64,000 bases of DNA from Cylindrotheca closterium (GCA_933822405.4 CAKOGP040002158.1:148625-212624), one strand, 5' to 3'. Numbered from the stretch's first letter, positions 11,655 to 23,200 are shown. Notes: generated from the sequence alone by a model not told the origin. Made by a program: numbers and translations.

Positions 11655-12404
11655 TTACTCTTGAAATGGGCTAGTCCGAATACAAGATATTTGAAGATTG
11701 GCATACCGATATAGGATTTATATAAACCAAATACAAGAGCTGTATTTTCATTCATAGTACTAGGCTCCTGCCTCCTGTTGCAATCATGATCTGTCCCTCA
11801 GCACGCAACAGCATTATTGTTGTGGTGATTGATTTTTCGTGAAACAAAACCCTCGCTGCTTTGATCTGTGAAAAGATGAAAGTAGCAATCTCTTGCTTAT
11901 TGGGTGGTCAGAGAAGGAGATTGTACCGGTACACTGTACGTGTACCGGCGTTATTGTTTCATTCTTCATTTGCCCCCACAATCGCAACGGATCCTTGGCG
12001 GAACGCCAGCAGCACCTCCTGCATTTCGCAAAGTTCTTGACTGTCACTACTCTCGGCGGCGTTGTGAGTTGTGAACCTCTCTCGCACGCACACGCCGATA
12101 CGAACAAAAGAGGCGTTTTCACCATTCATTAGAGATGATCAGCACATCTAACGTCTATAGTCCCGCATCCAAGATTGGTGCGAAATATTTTCTGGTACTA
12201 TTCACAAAGCGCGCCTTTATCCGATTGGGTATTGGTCCTAACAAATTTTGAAAAGATGGTCGCACGACATTTTGGCGAGATCTGGAGAATAGAGCGCGCG
12301 TGTACACCCGTTTTGCCGTTTGGGTGAGTGTGCGTGTCTCACGTTCTGCACAAAACTACCGTACAACGCATCCAATTGGGGCAGTTCACACCCAAAATCC
12401 AACC

Positions 12405-13883
12405 ATGCTAACATCATCACCTTCCAGGTTGATGCTACCATCGCAATACGATGACGAGTCATCTAGGAACTCAAGACAAATTACACAGCTGGGGTTCTTG
12501 GTAATGCTCATGGTATTGCATACCTTTTCTGGAGGTGTCGATACTACGAATTTCGCCTTTCTGAAGAATTATAATTCTCAACGTGATCAACGTAGTACTC
12601 GGCCAAGATCGCTTCGGTTCATCCAAAGTCAAAGCGATATTGTGGCGAATTCATCCAATGCTACAGCAACTACGACTAGACCAGCAGCTGTAGTCACCAA
12701 TCATGTCATGTATACCAACTTCTCCTCCTCCTCCTCCACCACCACCTCTTCGAATACGACGACCACCACCACCACGTCTTCCTCCTCCTCCTGTATCCTT
12801 CAACCCAACAATCCCATGACCAAGGTGACCCATCCAATTCCAGATCCACCACCAGTTGTAGAGGAAGGCATAGAAGAAGTTTTTTGCCGCATGCATGAAA
12901 ATATCCAACGACATTTTCCCCATGCGATGCAGCAGCTGTATCGATGCTATTCTATGTGGAGGGACTACCCAAAAGCCAAACCTTACCTCACTGTTCCAGA
13001 TTCGGATTGGCAACAATGGCTATATCGTCACCCATTCCTCAATGGACTGATGGCAGTCTTTCATAAACAAATGCACATGTCCACAATTGTCGAAGAAGAT
13101 TACTCTCTTCAAATGCTTCAGGCGTATGAAAACTCCAATGTGACTATATTTCAAACCGTAGTAGGAAGTGACTACAGCATACGGCACGTGAGATTTTTGC
13201 AAGACATTGTGCAAAAGGAGCTGCAACTTGATGATGGGGGTAATGAGAAGAGTCGAGATTCGTGTAGTAGTGGTACTGGTAGCCAAAAGAAGCCTCGCAT
13301 TGGAATTCTCAACCGCTCACACCGACACAATCGATCGATTATCAATGCCAATGAGATTGCGACAGCTATTCAACGATTCTCTCGGAATGATACAGTCAAA
13401 GTCAAATATTTTGAAGGGTCCTACTTTGAGGAGCAAGTTGCCTTCTTTCAGTCGGTGGACATTGTACTGTCGCCGCATGGGGCTCAATTGGCGGGGCTTG
13501 CCTTGATGAATGCTCCCTGTGGTCATGTGGTGGAACTCTTTCCAAAGGTAAGGCGAAGCATTGTATCAATTTTGAAATATGATTCATCGCAGTTTGGAAT
13601 TATTGGCGTTCTGATACTCACCAATGTTGATTTTTTTACTACAACGAAACAGGGCTACAGTGTTCCGAACTTTTTTGGGTCGCTATCAGTGGAAAGCGAA
13701 AAGAACCATTCGTATATATACATGTCTGCAAATTCGTCACGTTTCGACCAAGCCAAGACTCGTAAGCAACGAGCGAAAGCCAGGGAAACTAATTTTTGTC
13801 CCTCGGTCGACATGTTGACCGATTCAATCCGCAGGGTAGCTGACGAATGGCGACAGTGCTGCGAGGAGTCGAACCGAACCTGA
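12405..13883 (+). CDS. GT61-family glycosyltransferase, type II membrane protein
   Basis: The start is the first ATG, at 12405. A hydrophobic anchor at about residues 25-48 is followed by a Ser/Thr-rich stem and a lumenal domain. IGILNRSHRHNRSI and especially VDIVLSPHGAQLAGLALMNA followed by VVELFPK are hallmarks of GT61 (EOGT/xylosyltransferase-type, DUF563) enzymes of the ER/Golgi. An intron is likely at 13548-13652 (GTAAGG to AAACAG): it is 105 bp, in frame and stop-free, so it can be misread as coding. Removing it joins VVELFPK to GYSVPNFFGSL, which fits the family better, and gives 457 residues. Acceptor and donor sugar are unknown. A decayed duplicate lies 3.8 kb downstream. Confidence 0.85.
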   Translation: MLTSSPSRLMLPSQYDDESSRNSRQITQLGFLVMLMVLHTFSGGVDTTNFAFLKNYNSQRDQRSTRPRSLRFIQSQSDIVANSSNATATTTRPAAVVTNHVMYTNFSSSSSTTTSSNTTTTTTTSSSSSCILQPNNPMTKVTHPIPDPPPVVEEGIEEVFCRMHENIQRHFPHAMQQLYRCYSMWRDYPKAKPYLTVPDSDWQQWLYRHPFLNGLMAVFHKQMHMSTIVEEDYSLQMLQAYENSNVTIFQTVVGSDYSIRHVRFLQDIVQKELQLDDGGNEKSRDSCSSGTGSQKKPRIGILNRSHRHNRSIINANEIATAIQRFSRNDTVKVKYFEGSYFEEQVAFFQSVDIVLSPHGAQLAGLALMNAPCGHVVELFPKVRRSIVSILKYDSSQFGIIGVLILTNVDFFTTTKQGYSVPNFFGSLSVESEKNHSYIYMSANSSRFDQAKTRKQRAKARETNFCPSVDMLTDSIRRVADEWRQCCEESNRT

Positions 13884-14570
13884 TGGCTGGTAAGCGCGTG
13901 GGACTGACAATAAGGATAGAATGAGTGATTCAGCACTTGGATGTGATTTTTCATTGCCAGAAAGGGCAAAACTCAAGCAAAATGTGAACTGAGCTATCGA
14001 GACCGGCGATGATCCTCCCTGGATAAAAGATTGTTTTCGTTGTTAGTGTCAACGATAAATATGTAATCTTTGGCTTGCTTGCTTTGTGCAGTCAGAAGTC
14101 ACCAGCACTGGCCAGCCAATGGAATCAATTGAAGGTTACTTGTACTTCATCGAATATATAAAATGCAAAATATCAACAAGGGGCAACTTACCATGTGCTT
14201 TGTCTCATATGGCTGCCATCCGCCCGGTCCGGGTATTTTTCCCATACCGGTAGAAATCCCCCTTTTCTGTTCCCTATCTGCACGTTTTTTAGTTCGCAAA
14301 GTCATTCTGGAAGCTGGAAATAGATCTACAGTACAGTACGGTCATTTTTCCGCTTTGATGTCGCACGTACAAACACTACCTACAAAATCTTAGTCTCTTT
14401 TTCGATCAGAAAAGCTACCAGATACCGTCAACCGATCAATGCAATCACGTACTTTACTGCGTAGGGATCTACCACGAGCTTCGGCGGCACTGCAAGTGCG
14501 TATCTTGGCACAAAATTCTGCTTCCTGAGGATATCACTCTTATAAATTGAAAGATTGATTGATTTACATC
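13884..14570. other. Intergenic, promoter of repeat-protein gene
   Basis: No coding signal. TACCGGTA lies at 14245, and a TATAAA-like stretch lies at 14541-14546, 25 bp before the next ATG. Confidence 0.5.
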
Positions 14571-15437
14571 ATGAAGTTTGTTGTATCCATTGTTGTCGCC
14601 CTCCTTTCTCTCTCCGCTGTCGACGCTCAGGGCGTTCGTGGCAGAAAGGATCACGGAGAGAAACATGCCCGTGCTGAAGTAGGCAGAGCCGATCCTCGTG
14701 CTGGTGGCGAGGAGCAGGACATCCGAGCGAATGATCGTTCCAAGGCTCGATACGGAGAAGATCAAGGAGCGAAGCATACTCGTGCCCGTGCCAAAGTAGG
14801 CCGAGCTAAGGAAACCCATTCCGATCCTCGTGCTGGTGGCGAGAAGGACCCCCGAGCAGATGATCGTCACAAGGCTCGTCACAGAGAAGATCAAGGAGAG
14901 AAGCATGCTCGTGCCAAAGTAGGCAGAGCCAAGGAAACCCATTCCGATCCCCGAGCTTATTATCCTTCAGGAGACTACTACAACTCCGCAGACTACTATA
15001 ATTCCGCAGACTACGATCACGGAGCTCATTATCCTTCTGCAGACTACAACTCCGCAGACTACTACAACTCCGCAGACTACTACAATTCCGCAGACTACGA
15101 TCACGGAGCTCATTATCCTTCTGCAGACTACAACTCCGCAGACTACTTCAATTCCGCAGACTACGATCACGGAGCTCATTATCCTTCTGCAGATTACAAC
15201 TCCGCAGACTACTTCAATTCCGCAGACTACTACAACTCCGAAGACTACTACAACTCCGAAGACTACGACTACGGAGCTCATTATCCTTCTGCAGATTACA
15301 ACTCCGCAGACTACTTCAATTCCGCAGACTACTACAACTCCGAAGACTACTACAACTCCGAAGACTACGACTACGGAGCTCATTATCCTTCTGGAGACTA
15401 CCACAACTCCGCATACTTCGATTACGAAACTCCTTGA
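14571..15437 (+). CDS. Secreted Tyr/Asp-rich tandem-repeat protein
   Basis: A single-exon protein of 288 residues from the ATG at 14571. Residues 1-19 form a signal peptide ending VDAQG. The next 110 residues are strongly basic and built from a unit containing GEKHARAKVGRAKETHSDPR, seen in whole or part three times. The remaining 155 residues are a low-complexity block of YNSADY, FNSADY and YNSEDY units punctuated by DHGAHYPSADY or DYGAHYPSADY about five times, so Tyr, Asp, Ser and Asn dominate and the block is acidic. There is no TM, and the only Cys-like candidates are absent, so cross-linking would have to use Tyr. Such a basic/acidic block polymer could be an adhesive, cell-wall or silica-associated matrix protein (inference); no named family is recognised. 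The two regions probably interact by charge. Confidence 0.85.
   Translation: MKFVVSIVVALLSLSAVDAQGVRGRKDHGEKHARAEVGRADPRAGGEEQDIRANDRSKARYGEDQGAKHTRARAKVGRAKETHSDPRAGGEKDPRADDRHKARHREDQGEKHARAKVGRAKETHSDPRAYYPSGDYYNSADYYNSADYDHGAHYPSADYNSADYYNSADYYNSADYDHGAHYPSADYNSADYFNSADYDHGAHYPSADYNSADYFNSADYYNSEDYYNSEDYDYGAHYPSADYNSADYFNSADYYNSEDYYNSEDYDYGAHYPSGDYHNSAYFDYETP
14958..15424 (+). repeat. Coding minisatellite of the YD-repeat gene
   Basis: The DNA repeats AACTCCGCAGACTAC-type 15-bp units nested in larger units of about 100 bp that begin with GGAGCTCATTATCCTTCTG. Copies are nearly identical, suggesting recent expansion or conversion. Confidence 0.9.
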
Positions 15438-16090
15438 ATCCAAAGATTTGGATTACTACATACATACATATTATTACTCAATGCAAGTAGTAGTTATAAT
15501 ATATGATGTATAATAACTACAGAGCAATCTAAAAAATAAAAATAAATAATACATGTGAAGTCTTTCAAAAGCGGCATCGATGATTCGCTTGGCGATACCA
15601 CAGCTCAAGTTGATAATTGGAGACACAAATCAGCCTTATTCTGTGTATGTGTACGAGATGCTCCATATAGTTTGTTTTCTCTTTCGAATCTACCATAATG
15701 AAACGTGTGTTGACGACTGCGTCTCATATTTTCGAGCTTGTGCATCACTTGTCTGTAAAGAATCTACATTCCATTCATGCTTTCGGTGTCTCGTCACTTC
15801 TTTCGCTTGGTTCTTTGACACTTTCCCTGAATCTTTTTAGGGTTAAAAGTCGCCACTTGTTTTCTTTTGGTGTAATAGGTAGAAACAGTCATTTTCAGCA
15901 TGTTCAACAAATGAATCAATCCATAATCTACGAATGCTAATGACAGCAATATTCCTGGCGCTAGTGATGGAATTCGAACTTGAACTTGCGAAATTGGACG
16001 CATATTTAGACTGAACAGAGGATGAACACATACATGGTGATTGGTGACGGGTGAAATTGGAAAAAGAAACCAGGAGGTTGAGAAGTTGAT
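15438..16090. other. Intergenic; 3' flank later duplicated
   Basis: No gene seen. The stretch 15455-15640 (ACATACATA, ATGCAAGTAGTA, an A-rich run, then GGCATCGATG and ACCACAGCTCAAGTTG) is recognisable again at 17318-17480. Confidence 0.6.
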
Positions 16091-17127
16091 CGCGCGGGTA
16101 CTTTTATAATATACCTATTGCCATGTGGGTGCTTCATTGTGTTCTTCTGCACAATAAACAACGCATCCGCAATTTGGGCACTTCACACCAATAATTCCAC
16201 AATGCTAACATCATCATCTTCCAGGCGGGTTGATACTACCATCGAAATACCATGATGAATCATCAAGGAATTCAAGACAATGACTCAGCTGGGATTCTGG
16301 TGTTCTTGCATACGTTTTATGGACGTGTCGATGATACGAATTTCGCCTTTCTGAAGAATTCTCATCCCAAGACCGCTTCGGGTAATTCAAAGCGAAATCG
16401 ATCTTGTGGCAGTCTTCCGATATTACTGCAACTGCACGAGCTGTAGAAAATCATGCCAACAACTTCACCAACTTCTCCTCTACCACATCCATCTCTTCAT
16501 GATCCTGTATTCCTCAACCCAACAATTCCATGACCAAGGTGACCCATTCCATGCCGGATCCACCGGTCTTAGAGGCAAGCATGCGTTACTAACAGGTCTT
16601 TTGCCGCATTCATGAAAATAGCCGATGTGATTTTCCCCATGCGATGCAGCAGCTGTGTCGATGCTTTTCTCTTTGGAGGGAAAATCCAAAATCTAAACCT
16701 TACACCTCACTGTTCCAGATTCGAATTGGCAACAATGTCTCCATCGCCGCCCGATTCGCAATGGACTGGTGGTAGTCTCTTGATGAACATGTCCACAATT
16801 GTCGAAGAAGGTTACTCTCTTCAAATGCTTCTGCTTCTGGGGTATGAAAACTCCATGTGACTACAAAGGAGAGACTACAGCATACCGCACGTGAACTTTA
16901 TGCAAGGCATTGTGCAAAAGAAGCTGCAACTTGATGATGATGGTAATGATAAAAGTCGAGATTCGAATAGTAGTGGTACTATTAGCCAAAAGCCTCGCAT
17001 TGGAATTCTCAACCGCTTACTACACCGACAGAAATGATGCATCGTCAATGCCAATGGGATAGCGACACCTACTCAACTATTGCCTCGGAATGATACGGTC
17101 AAAGTCAAGTATTTTGAAGGATCCTAG
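16091..17127 (+). pseudogene. Decayed duplicate of the GT61 gene
   Basis: This stretch aligns by eye along its length with 12285-13430, including about 110 bp of promoter. The start-codon equivalent is the ATG at 16202; an insertion of about 4 bp after TCTTCCAGG shifts the frame within 10 codons, and further small deletions follow, for example near 16855-16880. Identifiable remnants include the DDTNFAFLKN region at 16335, MSTIVEEGYSLQML at 16790, and the PRIGILNR and VKVKYFEGS regions at 16995 and 17098. Similarity stops at 17127, just before the part encoding the SPHGAQ signature, which is absent. It cannot encode an active enzyme. Confidence 0.85.
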
Positions 17128-18353
17128 GAAAAAGTGCTGCCTCCTATTTGAGACATTGCTCCGCAACAAGTCCGCGATCAGTTTTCAGTTTATCGAACTT
17201 GTGTGCGAGTATACGTCAAGAAATAGTTTTTTGCACAACCCACCAGAGTCACAACACCATGAAAGAATCCCGCACAGAAGAAACCAGGCGACAAGCGCCA
17301 GTTGGCTATCAAAGATAGCTACATACATATTATTATCCTAATGCAAGTAGTATTTACATCAAATACAAAGCAGTTAAAAAATTAAAAAAATGAATATGGA
17401 GTGTTTCAACAACGACATCGATGTCTCGTATTGTGATAGCACAACCCAAGTTGCTGAATGGGGATACGTGTTCCTATCTGTTAGAAATAAGCGGATTGTG
17501 CTCTGTAGTGAGTGTTTTTTAGCGAACAACAAACACTTTGCAATCGAAGTTGGTAATCGTCATTGCAACACATTACAACACTTCCACGATATCACTTCTC
17601 CTTTCTGAGGTATACTGTTGAGTGAAATGTTCCTATTGATCGCAAAAGTTGGTTGAACAAATTTCCTTTACCTACTAGAGAAATCTCTTCTTGTTCACAG
17701 AACCCAATCCGACTTCTATGAGGATTCTCTGTCAACTACAGTACATTTGGACATTCATCAATGTCATCAATGATATGCCCTTACAACATCGATATTCCAC
17801 TGATATATATAGTAGGTCATTCGATTTGCGTGTGGATGTTGCATGTTGAATGATGATGTTCGACAGTCTCGCAATAATGACATACAATGTATATGACGGG
17901 TATACCAGTATACATTCAATCGTGCCTGTCAAATACCTCCCGTACTTGAATAGTTTCTACCTAAAACTCATGTTTCATCATTTCCCAACTTAGGAGTACA
18001 ACACACTCCTGCCATCGTGACAATCGCCATTGGCAGCAATGGGTCATGCTCTCATCATTGCTGATTTTTTTTTCATGTTTTCATACACTTGTCTGATCGC
18101 TGATCTTTTGTTCCTTTTCGGTTATGGATTTTGGTAGTTTTTTTTTAAATTCTGCTTTGAGCACGTACACGTGTACGTGTACCGCGCTCGCGCGCAGTCT
18201 GGCGGACATAATATGACCAATCGGACTTCTGATTCGCAATGCAAAAAATATACCGCGTAGTCATCATCTCTCGTTTTCATTATCCACAGACATTTGTTGT
18301 ATATTTGGGAAACCTACCGTATACATTTTATATACTACCACACAACATCAACA
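17128..18353. other. Junction of duplicated flank and intergenic DNA
   Basis: 17318-17480 resembles the 3' flank of the Tyr/Asp-repeat gene (15455-15640). The 190 bp before it match neither the missing GT61 end nor the repeat gene. The remainder is AT-rich, with a T-run at 18067 and an ACGTACACGTGTACGT palindrome near 18163. No gene seen. Confidence 0.55.
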
Positions 18354-19229
18354 ATGACCGAAGTGCTGGCAGCAAGAGTAGTCGACAGCGATGACGAATC
18401 AGAGGAGAATGGATCAAACAGAAAGCCGCTTATGATCTGCGTCATCTTGGTCTTGGTTCTGGGGATTGGAGGAGTCTTAGCGTGGTTCTTCCTCACACAA
18501 AACGAAAGTAGTCCCGGGAATTCAACCGAAATCATAATCCTAACATCCCCCACTGTAATGCCATCTCAGCCTCCCAGTTGGAGTCCTTCCAGTTTGTCAT
18601 CCGCAAATCCAACCGGTATTCCACTCTTGTTTGACCCGCCCTCCCAAGCAGAGTGCTCTCGCATTCTAAATCGACAACCCGTGAGCAATCAAGATTCCAT
18701 GATTGTCAATCCCTTTGGTCTGGATTTTGACATCACCGTCGTGGAAGACACTGATACTGCCTTGTGGATAGCCACCTTTATGGCTTCGGTGATTCGGAAT
18801 TTGGTTCCTGAGCTTACTGGATGTACCAGTCGGCGCTTGCTATCGGAGGAAGAATCATCCAACTTGCGAAAATTTGACTCTCACCATCGCAATCTAAATG
18901 AGATTCGGTATGCCATTGGTAATGTCGATGTCAACGCAGAATTTCAATTGGGAAGAGCTTGTGAAGCTGATGCTCCAGCCCCATGTTTTCGATTTGTGGT
19001 CAAGATGGATTTGTATCTCAAAGATACGTTGACCAATTTCCAGCTGATTGAATTGGTGGCGAATGTTATCGACCCACCCGGAGCCACTCAATCCTTGGTC
19101 CAGAGAATGGGATTACCGACCGATGTCTTTCGGGAAGTGGAAGTAGTCTTGCTTGGATCGACTTCGGAATCACCGACGGGCCCACCAGTCGAGTCGTCTC
19201 CACCAACCACCACACCAGCCACAAATTAA
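18354..19229 (+). CDS. Type II membrane protein with unknown ectodomain
   Basis: A 291-residue protein from the first ATG. An acidic cytosolic head (1-24) is followed by one TM (25-47), a short Ser/Pro linker with a PSWSPSS-like sequence, and an ectodomain of about 190 residues beginning DPPSQAECSRI. Visible marks are FDITVVEDTD, LVPELTGCTSRRLL, RYAIGNVDV and FRFVVKMDLYLK, then a Pro/Thr tail. The same order appears in the large protein at 34051-37236 (DPPSEDVCLAI, FDVTLETDGD, LLPPLAGCSS, RRRLQ), so the two share an ectodomain. Function is unknown; a location at the plasma membrane or a vesicle surface is inferred from topology. Confidence 0.75.
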   Translation: MTEVLAARVVDSDDESEENGSNRKPLMICVILVLVLGIGGVLAWFFLTQNESSPGNSTEIIILTSPTVMPSQPPSWSPSSLSSANPTGIPLLFDPPSQAECSRILNRQPVSNQDSMIVNPFGLDFDITVVEDTDTALWIATFMASVIRNLVPELTGCTSRRLLSEEESSNLRKFDSHHRNLNEIRYAIGNVDVNAEFQLGRACEADAPAPCFRFVVKMDLYLKDTLTNFQLIELVANVIDPPGATQSLVQRMGLPTDVFREVEVVLLGSTSESPTGPPVESSPPTTTPATN

Positions 19230-20238
19230 GGTCAATTTTGCATTGGTGGTGCTGCCTGTGTCTGCATTGGTGAGCAGAAACTGGATTGGGATGAGGTTTT
19301 TAATGGTTCGGTGATGATATACCATCCTGTGATACTCGAACAGCCAAGGCAGGACAGATTGAGCAAATGAGGACTGATAATGGTCGTCAGGAAACCAACG
19401 AATCCATTGATCACCCCATCATATCTGCACGGAAGAATGGAATCGATTGGTTTTTATTGTTTGTAACTATTATAATATCATCTGGCTAGTAGAACTCTCC
19501 AATGAACAGATTGATTTAATGATTAGATTGATTCAATGACTTGAGAATTTTTGTTCGTATTGAATGCGCCATATCCGTCTCCTGTTGTTTTGTTGTCAAC
19601 GCATCCATGTGGTTTACTTCGAACAATCTGTAGGCTATAACCCTAAATGATCCTGTAACAGATCAACTATCCGTCCCTTTCGTCCCTGTAGAGGTAGTAC
19701 TGGTACCGGTACAGCCAAGATGCTGGGATGTGACAAACGGCCGAAGAGTGGTCCGATTAGTCGACCATGACCGTATCCATTGTAGCTTGCAGGAATTGGC
19801 CAATCAGAAGTGACTTGCAAAATCTCAAGCCTTTTGCGATCGAAAATAATCCCGCATCTTACATCGGTACCGGTACTATTTGCGATGATCCAGTGAAAAT
19901 ATACATATATAACATACACCTAAAACCGCATGTATAGACACGCTAGATGAAAAACATCGACTAACAACGCAAGAGTGGTGGAGTCATAGGAGCATACTGC
20001 TTATTGGAAAAGCTTCTACAACGGAGCCTATTGATAGTCTCGGGCTAAGAGCTTTATATTGTCGAGCAGAACCCATCAGCACCGCAACACATTAGAACGA
20101 ACAATCATCTGATCTGTAATATTACATAGGGATCATTCTTGTTCAAGAACTGCTGCAAAACTTAGAAACGAAACATAAATAAAGATTGGAAAGAGGAAGA
20201 GATTGAAAGCATAGGCAACGCAGTCAGAACAGCACACA
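19230..20238. other. Intergenic
   Basis: One kilobase without coding signal. TACCGGTA lies at 19704 and 19868, and an ATATACATATATAA stretch near 19897. Confidence 0.5.
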
Positions 20239-23200
20239 ATGGCGACCCTCCCATATTCCAAAGATGAATTGAGTCTTAGCATCAAGATTCTGAACTGCCG
20301 CAATTTGTTGATTGGTGATACGGTATCGTCAGATCCATACGTCAGAATTCTACTAGGAAAGAAGGAGTTGCACAAGACAAAATACTTGATGAAAACGTAA
20401 GTCGTCTGTTCGTGCTTGTCTTTGGGGGAATGAATGAATTCTTGCGTTGTCCTTATCATGTTGTCCTCTCACATCCATTGATGTCTATGCGCAACAGTTT
20501 GAATCCAGTGTTTACTGCCAAGGACAATAATGAATTTGAAACCCAGTTCTTGTGGGGGGACTTGACCAAAAAGGCTGGTCTAACCTTCGAGGTGAAAGAT
20601 TGGGATCTCGTTGGGAAAGACGATTTCATTGGCTTTGTCAAGATTTCACCTTCGGAACTTCTCAAAATGGCTTTGAAAGAAGAGGCCATTTCTATTCCGC
20701 TCGAACTCCCACCCAACATCAAAAAAAAGGGAGGGGCCGGATCGATTACTATGTCAATACGGCACACTTCTACCACCGGAGTCAAATCCAAATATTGGGC
20801 TCCTCCAAGTGCATCCATGGTGGCTAGAAGATCCACTCGAGTGGATCCCTCTGACATTCCGTCCTCCTCCTCGGACGACGAGAGTATGAATTCCAATGGC
20901 AGCCTACCTGATTACAATAAGGACCTCTTCATTGAAATCATTTCCTGTAAGAACCTCCTTGCTGGTGATGCCAATGGTCTTTCGGATCCATACGTGAAGG
21001 TCCAAATGGGCAAAAGGTTCTTGCATCGGACTGCCGTCATTAAGAATACTTTGAATCCTGCGTTCACCGCCGATCACAAGAATTCCTTTATTCTGGATTG
21101 CCCTGCCAAAGATCTTTGGGCCGCTAAGGGGATCGAATTCCTTGTCAAGGATCACGACGATGGGATTGCTGCTCTTGGATTTACGAACGATGAACTGGGA
21201 TCTGCCGAGGTATCTGCTGGTAAACTCTATAAGGCCAACGGGACGAATATGAAAATCAATATTACTCCTCCCAAGGACTCGAAGGAATTTCGTCGCGGCC
21301 TTCCTGCAGGGTCCATCACCATCCGCGTTCGGCAAGCCACAGCGGAGGACAAGAATGAGATCCGAAACCGGGCCGGAATGTTCAAGAAAAAGGCCACTCC
21401 CAGAACGGTGCGTCATTGGTGGCGGTGTATTAGTTAGTGTCTTGTTGCGTTGTAGTTTCCAGGCTCTCACATGATCTGGTTTGATTTTTCAATTCGCTCT
21501 TGCAGGAAGCAAGGAAGTTCATTCCCGAAGTTGACTTAACCGGCATTGACAAGAAGATTCTGATGGTGGAAATTCTATCATGCCGCGAACTTCTGGCCGC
21601 AGACAAGAACGGACTCTCCGATCCCTACGTTTTAGTCAAGATGGGATTCAAAGACTTGCACAAGACTGGCCATATTGATAGAACATTGAATCCTACATTC
21701 TCCAGGGATCACAGGAATTCGTTTGTCATTGATTGTTCTGTTTCAGAGCTCTTTGGAGCCAATGGCGTTCTCATCAAGGTTATTGATTATGACCGAGGTA
21801 TCATATCTGGAGACGACGAATTGGGTTCGGTGCAAATACCAGCCACTACCATGTACGAATGTCAGGAGGAGGAGTATCATTTGGATCCACCTCCTGGCAG
21901 GAACGAAGATCCTGGATATGTCACCATCCGAATAACTGAGATTACCAAGGAGCAGCGTGATTTGCACAAGAAGGGCAAGCTATCGGCTCCAAAGCAAGTC
22001 ATGCCTGCGGGATTGAACACATCGGAAAGTGGGGTAAGTACTACGCTGAAAATAAAGTGGTGTCAAGATTTGAAGGCGGCCTTGGACTGACCACATCCCA
22101 AACTACTTTTCTATCTTCTATTTCGTAGCTCTCCGTCGTTTCATCTGTAAGTCTTCGGCAGTCATCTGGAACTGTTCTGGTGCACGACCAGGACCTCTCG
22201 ATATTCTCACATATTCGTTCTCCTTGCCAATCATTCGACTATAGGGATCATATCACAGCACTTCGGTAATAAAATTCAAAGACATGCATGACAAAACACT
22301 ACTGGTGGAAATTTTGTCCTGCCGTGACCTGATTGCTGCAGACAAGAATGGGTTGTCTGATCCATACGTCAGGGCCAAAATGGGAAAGAAGGAATTGCAC
22401 AAAACAGGCTGCATAACAAAAACCCTGAATCCAGTGTTTAGCTCTTCTCAAAACAATTCCTTCCTTATCACGTGCTCGAAACTGGAGCTCTCCGGAGCCC
22501 AAGGTATCCTCATCCGAGTTCTGGATTGGGATCGTGGGATTGGCGGAGACGATGATTTGGGATGGACCCAAGTCCAGGCGGAATCCTTGTACGAATGTAA
22601 GGAGCAAGAATATCCATTGAACGCACCCTACGGAAGTGGAGAGGCTGGATTTGTAACTATCAGAACCACCGAACTTTCCGATGAAGAACAGGCGAAGTAC
22701 AAAAAGAGTATGCTATCCCTCGTTTCCAAAGCACCACCACCGCCGCCTCCGACATCCAACTATGAAAGCAATTCGTCGCTTAACCTCACCGACATGGAAG
22801 AAAAGATTATACTGGTAGAAATTATGTCTTGCCGGGACTTGTTAGGTGCTGACAAGGATGGATTGTCGGACCCATTTGTAAGAATCAAGATGGGAAGCAA
22901 GAATATACACAAGACGGAGCGCGTCAACAAAACCTTGAATCCTGTCTATTCGGCGAAAGAAAACCACTCCTTCGTCATTGATTGTTCTATTTCGGAGCTG
23001 TTGGAAGCCAAAGGTATCCTAGTGCGTGCTGTAGACTGGGATCGTGGTTTCGGAGGAGACGACGATTTGGGATGGGTTCAGATTTCGCCCGAATCTTTGT
23101 ATCAATGTAATGTACAAGAGTATCGTTTGAATCCTCCATATGGCAAGAACGAAGATGCCGGGTATGTAACCATTCGAACAACTGCAATTTCTGCAGCGGA

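Larger units (their letters stand above)
11139..12404. other. Intergenic rich in TACCGGTA palindromes
   Basis: This 1.27-kb spacer between divergent genes has no coding signal. TACCGGTA lies at 11185, 11303, 11619, 11635, 11647 and 11924. A TATGC microsatellite lies at 11226-11252 and a short CGCAA run near 11550. Confidence 0.6.

Noticed and set aside
14967..15443. 158-codon open frame antisense to the Tyr/Asp-repeat gene
   Set aside because: It is a Val-rich shadow of the repeat DNA with no independent start context or family; the sense frame has a signal peptide.
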